DNA of 7,852 nucleotides from an uncultured Chloroflexota bacterium. Its GTDB lineage: Bacteria > Chloroflexota > Chloroflexia > Chloroflexales > Roseiflexaceae. Under the pieces are notes generated by a model. That model saw nothing but the letters and a program-made list of their open reading frames with translations. It ran no database searches and was not told where the DNA came from. Location: assembly GCA_903871975.1 (NCBI GenBank), contig CAIQIY010000003.1, forward strand, positions 1-7,852, in the 5' to 3' direction. The translations under genes were made by a program, and so were the position numbers. This document shows, one piece after another, positions 1 through 6,075 of this stretch (the first letter of the stretch is position 1; each line of letters opens with the position of its first letter).

Positions 1-202
1 CTGCCGCCGCGCCGACATGCGCGGCAAATGCATCGGCGATGATGCGGCGCGTGGTCGGTTCGCCGATCAGCAGCCGATTGTCGCAGTAGATTGGCGAGCG
101 GACACCCGACGCAAAGATGAATGGATCATCCGGGCGAAACAGCACTGATCCGGCGCGCAGCAGCAACCGGGCGATTGTCGGGCCATGCTCCACGCTGGTC
201 AT
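1..202 (-). CDS. pyrE: Orotate phosphoribosyltransferase, N-terminal part (cut by window edge)
   Basis: Transfers the phosphoribosyl group of PRPP to orotate to make OMP, the fifth step of de novo UMP synthesis, in the cytoplasm. Only the first 67 codons are present; the catalytic PRPP loop lies beyond the left edge. The visible residues match the Bacillus-type PyrE N-terminus: VLFRPDDPFIFASG (20-33), then SPIYCDNR (36-43), the conserved stretch at the start of this family. The start is ATG at 202-200. GAGG (complement of 212-215) lies 9 bases upstream, and a second purine run, GAGGGG, directly abuts the ATG. The gene is transcribed away from the histidine kinase. The nearest promoter candidate lies about 260 bases upstream, leaving a long leader. 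Identity is confident from the motif. The rest of the gene and any operon partners cannot be seen. Confidence 0.93.
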   Translation of the reverse strand, partial: MTSVEHGPTIARLLLRAGSVLFRPDDPFIFASGVRSPIYCDNRLLIGEPTTRRIIADAFAAHVGAAA

Positions 203-465
203 CCCCTCAATCCTCGTCGATTCCCTGGTCGTGCAGCACCGTTGGCGGGCTTGCGTTGTGCCTACGGCAGGCACGCCGAGCGCGATCGCAGAGGCGCACA
301 CGCATGCCAACGCGTCGATCGGGGTACGCCAGGTGCAGGACATCCGACCACAGCCGTATGCCACGATCGCGTCGGCCGGCCAGCGACACACTGGCTGTAC
401 GCCGGCCTCGCGATGGTTCGCGACCCACGACCGCCATCGCTACCACCTGCGCGGCACGTACAGCC
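203..465 (-). promoter_or_regulatory. Long, inverted-repeat-rich leader upstream of pyrE (candidate cis-acting RNA)
   Basis: This stretch has no convincing gene. It carries several perfect inverted repeats: 9 bp at 393-401/457-465 (GGCTGTACG), 7 bp at 410-416/434-440 (CCATCGC/GCGATGG), 6 bp at 408-413/418-423 (TCGCGA, loop TGGT), 7 bp at 240-246/306-312 (CGTTGGC), and a tight hairpin at 258-263/269-274 (GTGCCT, 5-base loop). The 408-423 and 410-440 hairpins share bases, so they cannot form together. No hairpin is followed by a U-run, so a classic intrinsic attenuator is not seen. I recognise no known riboswitch, PyrR site, 6S, tmRNA or RNase P signature. A 76-codon reading frame (437-207) runs through it and ends 4 bases before pyrE, but its second-position GC (about 58%) looks non-coding. 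A role in controlling pyrE is inference. Confidence 0.42.
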
Positions 466-467
466 CC

Positions 468-496
468 AGTATCGCGCGCTGCGGACATGCTGTCAA
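468..496 (-). promoter_or_regulatory. Candidate sigma-70-type promoter for the pyrE leader
   Basis: Read on the minus strand, a perfect -35 box TTGACA (complement of 491-496) is followed by a 17-base spacer and GATACT (complement of 468-473), which matches 4 of 6 bases of TATAAT. The predicted start point is near 461, about 260 bases before the pyrE ATG. That start falls inside the 5' arm of the 9-bp inverted repeat at 457-465, so either the start is a few bases earlier or the repeat acts as DNA. The -10 is imperfect and no start mapping is available. Confidence 0.45.
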
Positions 497-655
497 CTCG
501 CGCGTCGCTGCGTTCAGGGCTGATGCAACGCCAGCGGTCGACAGCGACGGCACGTGAGCAGCCAGGTTCGTTGCCCCGGCGCGCGCAGCGAGGCCACACG
601 CAATGTTGGTACCGCTCCGCGACGTTGCACTGGCCCTGAGCGGGCAGCATCCAGG
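497..655. other. Intergenic stretch between two divergent promoters
   Basis: No reading frame here resembles a protein: the open frames on both strands are arginine-rich and lack domain motifs. The only structure I see is a 6-bp inverted repeat, CCGCTC at 612-617 with GAGCGG at 638-643, ending 12 bases before the -35 box of the kinase promoter. It could be an upstream regulator site, but a repeat this short may be chance at this GC content. Confidence 0.35.
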
Positions 656-683
656 TTGACATTGTATGCATGCACGCTACAAT
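656..683 (+). promoter_or_regulatory. Strong sigma-70-type promoter for the histidine kinase gene
   Basis: A perfect -35 box TTGACA (656-661) is separated by 16 bases from TACAAT (678-683), which matches 5 of 6 bases of TATAAT. The predicted start point is about 690, giving a 5' untranslated region of about 42 bases before the ATG at 732. This rules out the upstream in-frame ATG at 666, which lies inside the promoter spacer. Confidence 0.75.
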
Positions 684-684
684 G
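660..684. promoter_or_regulatory. Inverted repeat over the -10 box (possible operator)
   Basis: CATTGTA (660-666) and TACAATG (678-684) form a perfect 7-bp inverted repeat with an 11-base gap. The right arm contains the whole -10 box and the left arm sits just after the -35 box. Such placement is typical of repressor sites that block RNA polymerase. No regulator gene is visible in the window, so the operator role is inferred. Confidence 0.35.
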
Positions 685-731
685 GGGGTAACCAGACGGG
701 ACGACGCGCTCGTGGAACAGGTGAGGTTGGC

Positions 732-2843
732 ATGCTCGCGACGACACGCTCCTCCTCATCATTGACTCTGGTCGCTGATGCGGCGCGGTTGCTGGCAACC
801 GACGGGCCGATCAGCAGTCGTGTCGATGGTGTCCTCAACATCATGCGTCGTGCGTTGGGGTTCCACGACGGCCGCGTCAGCCGCGTGGCCGAAGGCACTG
901 GCCGTAGCATTCGCGAACAGTGGACGATCACGAACGGCTGGGACGAACCATGGGTCGACGACGTCCTCGATGCCGCCGTCGCCGCGCGCGCACCCATCCG
1001 CCGCATCGTCAGGCGGCGTGGCAGCGATGCGCTGCCCGAAGGGCTGATCACCCACTACTGTGCGCCGATCGCCTGGGATGGCCAGCTGTGGGGGGCAGTC
1101 GAGGTGCGCGCTGCAGGGGGTTCGGCGATCGGGCTCGTCGAGCAGACCTCGATCGCGGCGCTGGTACCGCTCCTGGCGGTCGCACTCGCGGGCGACGCAG
1201 GCAATGGTTCGGCCGCGCCGGTCGGCGAGCTGACTGGCCGGCAACGCAACTGGCTGCAATCATTGCGCGAGACGATGGAGGCGCCGCTGGCGCTGACCGC
1301 GTTGCTCAACCAGCTGCTGGAATGGGCTCTCGAGGCCACCGGCGCCGAAGCCGGCTCGATCAGCCTGGTCGATCACCAGCGCGGCGAACTGATCCTGCAG
1401 GCGCACCAGGGGTATGGCCGCGACCCGCTCGGCTTCGACAGTTACGGTGAGCCACGCCGAGCCTGGAGTTGGGATCATGGCATCCCCGGCCGAGCCGCAC
1501 GCACCGGTCGCCCGCTGGTCGTCCGTGATGTCGGCAATCTACCCGACTTTCAGGCATCCAATCCGGCGGTGCGCGCCGAACTCGCCGTGCCGATCGCCCA
1601 CGACGGACAGGCGCTCGCGGTGTTGGTGCTCGACAGCGCTCGTGCCACCGCCTTCGCCCCACGCGAGGTCGCAGTCATCACAGCGCTGTGCGAGGCCGCG
1701 AATCAACCGCTGCGGCGCGCCGTCGCATACCAGGAGTCCCTCGAATCGAGCACTCATCTGCGGCAGGTATTCGACAATCTGCCGATCGGGCTGGCGCTGG
1801 TCGACAAACATGGCCGGGTGTTGCGACACAACGGCGCATGGCTCAGCGTGTGGGGCCTGGGTGCCAGCAGCGGTGGCGAACCATTCGTCCTGCAGTTGGA
1901 TCTGGTCGAGCGGTTGCTCCAGCGCATTCCCGATCCGCTCGCCTTCACCGATTTCTGTACCAGTGGGCAGCATGCACCGGCCGAGGTCAAATCGCTGGCG
2001 GTACGCCTGCATGCACCACACCAGGACATCCACGTATTGTCGGTGCCCACTCGTGACAGCCTCGGCCAACTGACCGGTCGCGTGTGGATGGTCAGCGATG
2101 TCACGCGTGAACGTGAAGCCGATCGCGTCAAGTCCGAGTTCATCTCGGTGGTGTCGCACGAGTTGCGCACACCGCTGACGTCGATCCTCGGCTATACCGA
2201 ACTGCTGCTCGAGCGCCAATTTGCGCCGGCCGAGCAACGCGAGTTCGTCCAGACGGTCTATGATGAGGCCAGCCACCTGGCGACCATCGTCGAAGACCTG
2301 CTCGGCGTGACGCGCCTCGAGGCTGGTACGATGCGCCTCAACCAGTGGGTCGTGTCGACCAAGCAGCTGATCAACGAAGTGATGAGCCAGATCAAGATCC
2401 AGCTCACCAACCGGCATCGTCTGGTGGTCGACATCCCGGCACAGATCCCGCCGGTCTATGTCGACCGGGACAAAGTGAAGCAGATCCTGTTCAATCTGTT
2501 GACCAATGCGGTGAAGTATTCGCCGGCGGGCGGCGAGGTGACGCTGAGCATCCGCGAACCTGCTGCGTTGCCACCGGAGCATCCGCCGGGATCGTTCCTG
2601 ATCGTCAAAGTGAGCGATCAGGGCATGGGCATTCCCGAAGTCGACAGTCCGCATATCTGGGAGCGGTTCTATCGAGTCGACAACTCCAACACGCGACGGA
2701 TCGGCGGCACGGGGCTGGGGCTGTTCATCGTCAAGGGATTGGTGGAGCTGCACGGTGGCCGGATCTGGGTCACCAGCGCGGTAGGGCGCGGCAGCGTGTT
2801 CACGCTGACGCTGCCGGTAGCGACCGAGTTCGTCCGGGCGTGA
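732..2843 (+). CDS. Soluble multi-sensor histidine kinase (GAF-GAF-PAS-HisKA-HATPase_c)
   Basis: A 703-residue two-component sensor kinase. Order: a degenerate GAF-like region (about 10-165), a clear GAF domain (about 185-335), a PAS domain (about 340-455, with VFDNLPIGLALVD), a dimerisation/phosphoacceptor HisKA domain (about 463-530) and a HATPase_c domain (about 575-700). Key residues are the phosphorylated histidine H476 in SHELRTPL, N-box N592 in NLLTNAVKYS, D629 in DQGMG, the F-box IWERFYRVD, and the lid GGTGLGLF from G658. No signal peptide or membrane segment is seen, so it should sense a cytoplasmic signal. The GAF domains show no bilin-binding cysteine motif that I can recognise; the ligand is unknown. 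ATG 732 is chosen because AGGTGAGG (719-726) precedes it by 5 bases and the promoter at 656-683 excludes the upstream ATG at 666. No response regulator is adjacent, so it looks like an orphan kinase. Confidence 0.93.
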   Translation: MLATTRSSSSLTLVADAARLLATDGPISSRVDGVLNIMRRALGFHDGRVSRVAEGTGRSIREQWTITNGWDEPWVDDVLDAAVAARAPIRRIVRRRGSDALPEGLITHYCAPIAWDGQLWGAVEVRAAGGSAIGLVEQTSIAALVPLLAVALAGDAGNGSAAPVGELTGRQRNWLQSLRETMEAPLALTALLNQLLEWALEATGAEAGSISLVDHQRGELILQAHQGYGRDPLGFDSYGEPRRAWSWDHGIPGRAARTGRPLVVRDVGNLPDFQASNPAVRAELAVPIAHDGQALAVLVLDSARATAFAPREVAVITALCEAANQPLRRAVAYQESLESSTHLRQVFDNLPIGLALVDKHGRVLRHNGAWLSVWGLGASSGGEPFVLQLDLVERLLQRIPDPLAFTDFCTSGQHAPAEVKSLAVRLHAPHQDIHVLSVPTRDSLGQLTGRVWMVSDVTREREADRVKSEFISVVSHELRTPLTSILGYTELLLERQFAPAEQREFVQTVYDEASHLATIVEDLLGVTRLEAGTMRLNQWVVSTKQLINEVMSQIKIQLTNRHRLVVDIPAQIPPVYVDRDKVKQILFNLLTNAVKYSPAGGEVTLSIREPAALPPEHPPGSFLIVKVSDQGMGIPEVDSPHIWERFYRVDNSNTRRIGGTGLGLFIVKGLVELHGGRIWVTSAVGRGSVFTLTLPVATEFVRA

Positions 2844-2848
2844 GCGTC

Positions 2849-2874
2849 CCCCGGTCTGCGTGGATCAGCCGGGG
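2849..2874 (+). terminator. GC-rich hairpin just after the kinase stop codon, without U-tract
   Basis: CCCCGG (2849-2854) pairs with CCGGGG (2869-2874). After a single bulged T (2855), CTG/CAG (2856-2858/2866-2868) extends the stem around a 7-base loop. It begins 6 bases after the TGA. The stem is strong but is followed by a G-rich run rather than T residues, so it is not a textbook intrinsic terminator. It may protect a 3' end or pause polymerase. Confidence 0.5.
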
Positions 2875-2894
2875 CTGCGGGCGGGGAGGGTGGG
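2871..2894 (+). other. G-quadruplex motif between kinase and downstream gene
   Basis: Five G-tracts occur in 24 bases: 2871-2874, 2879-2881, 2883-2886, 2888-2890 and 2892-2894. The core GGGCGGGGAGGGTGGG (2879-2894) has loops of about one base, the arrangement known to favour very stable parallel quadruplexes. It is on the coding strand, so it would also be in an RNA read through from the kinase gene. The first tract (2871-2874) is also the 3' arm of the preceding hairpin, so the two structures could compete. Folding in the cell is not shown. Confidence 0.6.
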
Positions 2895-2981
2895 TGCGGT
2901 GTCGATGCTGCTGGCGCGATGCTTCCGCGCAGCACATGGCTTCACTCGCGTGGCATGCATGGTCTACAGGGAGATGGCGTG

Positions 2982-4223
2982 ATGCAGACATCGCTGTTCA
3001 TGTTCGCCTACGATCTCGTCGACGAAGGCTATGATCACGTGCTCGAAACGGTGCAGCAGCGCGCTGGTGCGAGTGCCGTCACGCTGGCCTGCAGCTACCA
3101 CCATGCCCGTGATGTCTTTCCCCACAACCCGCGGCGCAAGGTGCGCTTTCTCGAAGGTGGAGCATGTTTTTTTCGGCCGGATCCGGGGCGATACGCCGGA
3201 TTGCGCATTCAACCCACTGTCAGCCGGCTGACTGATGATGAAGACCCATTGGAGCGGTGCCTGGCGACGGCAGGGCGACGCGGCATGGCTGTGCGCGCAT
3301 GGACGACGAACCTGCACAATACGGCGCTCGGCACGCGCCATCCCGATGCGGCATTGCAGAACGCGTTTGGCGATCCCTACATCACGTGTCTCTGCCCGGC
3401 AAATCCCGATGCGCGGGCATACCTGTGCGCGCTGAGTGCCGATCTCTCGGCTCGCGGGGTACAGGCCATATTGCTCGAGTCCATCGGCTATCACGGATTC
3501 GACCATGGCTATCACCACGAGCGCACGTTCGTCCCATTGAGTCCCGCGATTCGGTTTCTGCTCGGACTGTGCTTTTGCGAGCATTGTTGCGCAGCGATGC
3601 GTACCAGTGGCATCGATGCCACCAGCCTGCAGCAATTCGTACGCCACGAAATCGAACAGGTCTTTGATGGCGCACCATCGACCGTCGAGGACCTGCCGGT
3701 CGACCGTGAAGCGCTCGCCGGGCTGGCTGGCGGCGAACTCGGCGCATGGCTGACCGCCAGATGCGGGATCGTGAGCAGCCTGGTGTACGAAATCACCCAG
3801 GCGATCCACAGTGCAGGTTCGGCACAGTCGATTGCGATGGACATGTCGGGCGCAGCACTCGGATACGCGACGGGCATGCCGACCGGGGCGCTGGCACACA
3901 GCCGTGCGTGGGAAGACGGCCTCGATCTGCGGTCGGTGGCGGCTGCAGCGGATGGGCTGGCGGTGCTGGCGTATGCGCGTGACCCTGCGCGCGTGGCGGC
4001 CGATCTCGCCGCGTATCGGCACATCCTGCCGCAGGATCGGTCGCTGACCGTCGGTGTCCGTCCGATGCCACCGGACTGTCTGTCGGCCGCGGCGTTTGCC
4101 CCCAAAGCCGCCGTGATCGCCAGCATGGGGGCGACATCGATGGATGTGTACCACTATGGCCTGATGCGCCAACAGCAGTTGGATTGGGTCGGCGCGGCGC
4201 GCTACACTCCGCCGCCTGCCTGA
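2982..4223 (+). CDS. Uncharacterised protein, probably a TIM-barrel-type hydrolase-like fold
   Basis: A 413-residue protein that I cannot assign to a named family. It has no signal peptide or membrane segment. The first half has the alternating pattern of a (beta/alpha)8 barrel, including SYHHARDVFPHN, AVRAWTTNLHNT, CLCPANPDARAYL and ILLESIGYHGFDHGYHHER with an acidic residue E166 at a strand end. Next comes the cysteine cluster LCFCEHCC (C197, C199, C202, C203). This resembles glycoside-hydrolase-like barrels, but catalytic residues are not established. Near the C-terminus is another likely strand followed by SMDVYHYGLM. The start is ATG 2982, with AGGGAG (2968-2973) 8 bases upstream; earlier in-frame ATGs at 2955 and 2919 lack a comparable ribosome site. 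It lies 138 bases after the kinase gene, beyond a hairpin and G-quadruplex motif; no clear promoter of its own was found. A run of seven T (3167-3173) is unusual in this GC-rich gene. Confidence 0.8.
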   Translation: MQTSLFMFAYDLVDEGYDHVLETVQQRAGASAVTLACSYHHARDVFPHNPRRKVRFLEGGACFFRPDPGRYAGLRIQPTVSRLTDDEDPLERCLATAGRRGMAVRAWTTNLHNTALGTRHPDAALQNAFGDPYITCLCPANPDARAYLCALSADLSARGVQAILLESIGYHGFDHGYHHERTFVPLSPAIRFLLGLCFCEHCCAAMRTSGIDATSLQQFVRHEIEQVFDGAPSTVEDLPVDREALAGLAGGELGAWLTARCGIVSSLVYEITQAIHSAGSAQSIAMDMSGAALGYATGMPTGALAHSRAWEDGLDLRSVAAAADGLAVLAYARDPARVAADLAAYRHILPQDRSLTVGVRPMPPDCLSAAAFAPKAAVIASMGATSMDVYHYGLMRQQQLDWVGAARYTPPPA

Positions 4224-4224
4224 C

Positions 4225-4240
4225 GCGTGCCGCAGCACGC
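4225..4240 (+). terminator. Short hairpin directly after the barrel protein's stop codon
   Basis: GCGTGC (4225-4230) and GCACGC (4235-4240) form a perfect 6-bp stem with a 4-base CGCA loop, one base after the TGA at 4221-4223. It sits in the 59-base gap between convergent genes. No T-run follows on either strand, so it is only a terminator-like candidate. Confidence 0.4.
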
Positions 4241-4282
4241 CCGGCCCGGCGCAGGGTCGCCGCCGCCCAGGGTGTGTGGCCG

Positions 4283-5284
4283 TCAGGGATTCGCTGACGC
4301 CGGCGGAGCGATCATCTCGTCGGTTGGCATCACATCGCCGACCGGCACCCAGCCGACGACGCGCCAGCTGCCGCGAACCACCACCTCGTACCAGCCGTCG
4401 CGGGCGCTGAATACGACGAGCCGCGAGTCGTCATCGAGTTCGGCGAGGACGCGCGCGCCGTCGCGTGGTGCCGAGCGTACCACCACTCCCGGGCGTGCGG
4501 GGCGCTGCATGGGGTACTCGACGGGCAGCAAGGCTGCGCCATCGGCCGGATCACGTGCGCGAAGATACGCCATCACACCATCGGCGATGGCGGCGGCGAC
4601 GACATCGGCCTGTTCGGTCATGAACGCGCGATCCGTCGGATTGGTGAGGAATCCCATCTCCAGGATCACCGACGGTGTCGTTCGTGCGACCGCATGCACG
4701 TGGCGGCGATAGTTGAAGGCATAGTACCCACGCATGTTGATGGTGATCGCGTCATCGCGCGGCAGACCGGTGATGTCACCATACGCCTGATCGAGTGCTG
4801 TCATCAGCGCCGCCGATGCCCGCGAGGTTCGCCACGGTGTCGCGAGCTTGTAGCCACGGGCAGCGCTGCCGGCAACACCATCGGCATGCAGCGCGATGAA
4901 GACATCGGCATCATAGGCCGGCGGCACGGTTGCCGGCAGCACATCGACAGTGACCCCTTGTGCCGTGAGCAACGCAGCGGCACGTTGCGCGACGTCGAGG
5001 TTTACCTCCCATTCGGCGATGCCGCCAGCGAAGGCACCTGCCGATGTCCGCAGGCGCTCCAGTTCGTCGGGCAGCTCGCGCGACAACCAGTGACCAGCCT
5101 GCAAGCCGACGCGCGGCGCGGTGCCGGCGGGGCGCGGCGTCGGCGTCGGTTGCATGATCGCCCCCGAGGGATCGAGCAGGATCGGTTTCATCAGTGGCCG
5201 CGGTGCGGCCATGGCGCTGGTGACCAGCAGCCCGACCGCGATGAGCGCCGCCACGAGAACCCGGGCAAGGTGCGACGAAGTCAT
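4283..5284 (-). CDS. Exported N-acetylmuramoyl-L-alanine amidase (Amidase_3) with C-terminal SH3-like domain
   Basis: A 333-residue cell-wall hydrolase of the AmiC/CwlV zinc type, which cuts the amide bond between N-acetylmuramic acid and L-alanine in peptidoglycan. Residues 1-26 form a signal peptide (hydrophobic core LVAALIAVGLLVTSAMA, likely cleavage after AMA), followed by a proline/threonine-rich linker (46-52). The Amidase_3 domain spans about 57-238, with the expected zinc ligands H65 (QAGHW), E93 (EWEVN) and H133 (ALHADG) and catalytic E209 in VILEMGFLTN. Residues about 265-322 (from PGVVVRSAP to GWVPVGDV) look like a bacterial SH3 domain, a common wall-binding module. The start is ATG 5284, with GGGAGGG (complement of 5293-5299) 8 bases upstream. 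It overlaps the stop of the SURF1 gene by four bases (ATGA), so the two are one operon and probably translationally coupled. Confidence 0.92.
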   Translation of the reverse strand: MTSSHLARVLVAALIAVGLLVTSAMAAPRPLMKPILLDPSGAIMQPTPTPRPAGTAPRVGLQAGHWLSRELPDELERLRTSAGAFAGGIAEWEVNLDVAQRAAALLTAQGVTVDVLPATVPPAYDADVFIALHADGVAGSAARGYKLATPWRTSRASAALMTALDQAYGDITGLPRDDAITINMRGYYAFNYRRHVHAVARTTPSVILEMGFLTNPTDRAFMTEQADVVAAAIADGVMAYLRARDPADGAALLPVEYPMQRPARPGVVVRSAPRDGARVLAELDDDSRLVVFSARDGWYEVVVRGSWRVVGWVPVGDVMPTDEMIAPPASANP

Positions 5285-6054
5285 GATGCAGTCCCTCCCG
5301 ATGGGGTGGCCGCCTGCCCGCGGCGACGCATGGCGCGGCGCACGATGACCGCGTACCCGACGGCGAAGATGATGGCAAACGAGAACCACTGGATTGCGTA
5401 ACCCAGATGCGGGCCGGCACCCAGATCGCCGACTGCCACCGGCCGCGGCAATCGCCCGCCGTCGGCAGCAGCCGGCTCCTGCACGATGGAGAAGGGCGCC
5501 AGCCGGTACGGCATCTGCTGCTGCATGCGCTCGAGGTCCATCCAGAACCAGCGCTCGAGCCGCGGCCGGTCGGCAGTGAGTGGTGGATCTGCCGGGCGCT
5601 CGCCGCGCTGGGCAATTCGCGTCACGCCGGTGATGCTGACCTCGCCGGTCGGCGTGGGGAGTGCACGACGCTGCGCTTCGTCGGCCAATGCCAGCGGGAT
5701 CCATCCGCGATCGATCATGATGGCTTGCTCGCTGCCGCTCAGACGCAGCGGTGTGATCAAGTGATATCCGGTCGCACCATCGAGCGACCGGTTGCGCAAC
5801 AACACGTCGTGCGCCGGGTCGAATGTGCCACGCACCGTGACACGGCGGTAATCGAGCGCCTCGTCGAGCTCGGGCGACCCCGCGAGCAGCACCAGCGGGG
5901 CCTGCTGGAGTCCGGCACGAATCTGGGCGTTCTGCCGCTCGCGCTCGGCGTGGCGTTCGAGCTGCCAGACGCCCAGGCGGCAGAGGACACCGACTGCGAG
6001 GATGATGATGATCGTCATGGCGCGGCCACGCCAGCGCCCCGCTCGTGTCGTCAT
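5281..6054 (-). CDS. SURF1 family cytochrome oxidase assembly protein
   Basis: A 257-residue membrane protein of the SURF1/Shy1 family, which helps mature the haem a centre of aa3-type cytochrome c oxidase. The family architecture is complete: an N-terminal membrane segment (about 13-31, TIIIILAVGVLCRLGVWQL) carrying the LGVWQLERH signature, a large extracytoplasmic domain with RRVTVRGTFD and IDRGWIPL, and a C-terminal membrane segment in LGYAIQWFSFAIIFAVGYAV followed by positive residues. ATG 6054 is chosen because it leaves a positive cytoplasmic tail before the first membrane segment and an extended -10 box ends 6 bases upstream of it. An alternative start at ATG 6018 would remove this tail. 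No ribosome-binding site precedes 6054, consistent with a leaderless mRNA. No oxidase subunit gene is in the window; the downstream partner is the amidase gene, overlapping by four bases. Confidence 0.92.
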   Translation of the reverse strand: MTTRAGRWRGRAMTIIIILAVGVLCRLGVWQLERHAERERQNAQIRAGLQQAPLVLLAGSPELDEALDYRRVTVRGTFDPAHDVLLRNRSLDGATGYHLITPLRLSGSEQAIMIDRGWIPLALADEAQRRALPTPTGEVSITGVTRIAQRGERPADPPLTADRPRLERWFWMDLERMQQQMPYRLAPFSIVQEPAAADGGRLPRPVAVGDLGAGPHLGYAIQWFSFAIIFAVGYAVIVRRAMRRRGQAATPSGGTAS

Positions 6055-6060
6055 ACAAGC

Positions 6061-6069
6061 AGTATACCA
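6061..6069 (-). promoter_or_regulatory. Extended -10 promoter of the SURF1-amidase operon
   Basis: On the minus strand TATACT (complement of 6061-6066, 5 of 6 bases of TATAAT) is preceded directly by TGG, giving the TGn extended -10 motif. No recognisable -35 lies 16-18 bases upstream, which extended -10 promoters can do without. The start point, 7 bases after the -10, falls at 6054, the A of the SURF1 ATG. Confidence 0.6.
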
Positions 6070-6075
6070 CGGGAG

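Noticed and set aside
121..639. 172-codon plus-strand frame opposite pyrE and its leader
   Set aside because: Serine- and arginine-rich with no motif. It starts inside the antisense of a clear pyrE N-terminus and has no ribosome site.
666..731. Upstream in-frame ATG for the histidine kinase
   Set aside because: It lies between the -35 and -10 boxes of the promoter and before the predicted transcription start, and lacks a ribosome site.
1539..2753. 404-codon antisense frame opposite the histidine kinase
   Set aside because: It is a mirror of the kinase codons, has no recognisable domain, and the kinase motifs on the plus strand are unambiguous.
2941..2969. Possible promoter TTCACT...TACAGG for the barrel-protein gene
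   Set aside because: The -10 matches only 3 of 6 bases and the implied start point falls after the ribosome-binding site.
2964..4238. 424-codon antisense frame covering the whole barrel-protein gene
   Set aside because: The product is rich in R, H, Q and C with no domain motifs. Long antisense frames are expected in GC-rich genes, and the plus-strand frame has a ribosome site and protein-like sequence.
4694..5401. 235-codon plus-strand frame opposite the amidase gene
   Set aside because: It is a shadow of the amidase and SURF1 codons; the sequence is arginine-rich and without motifs.
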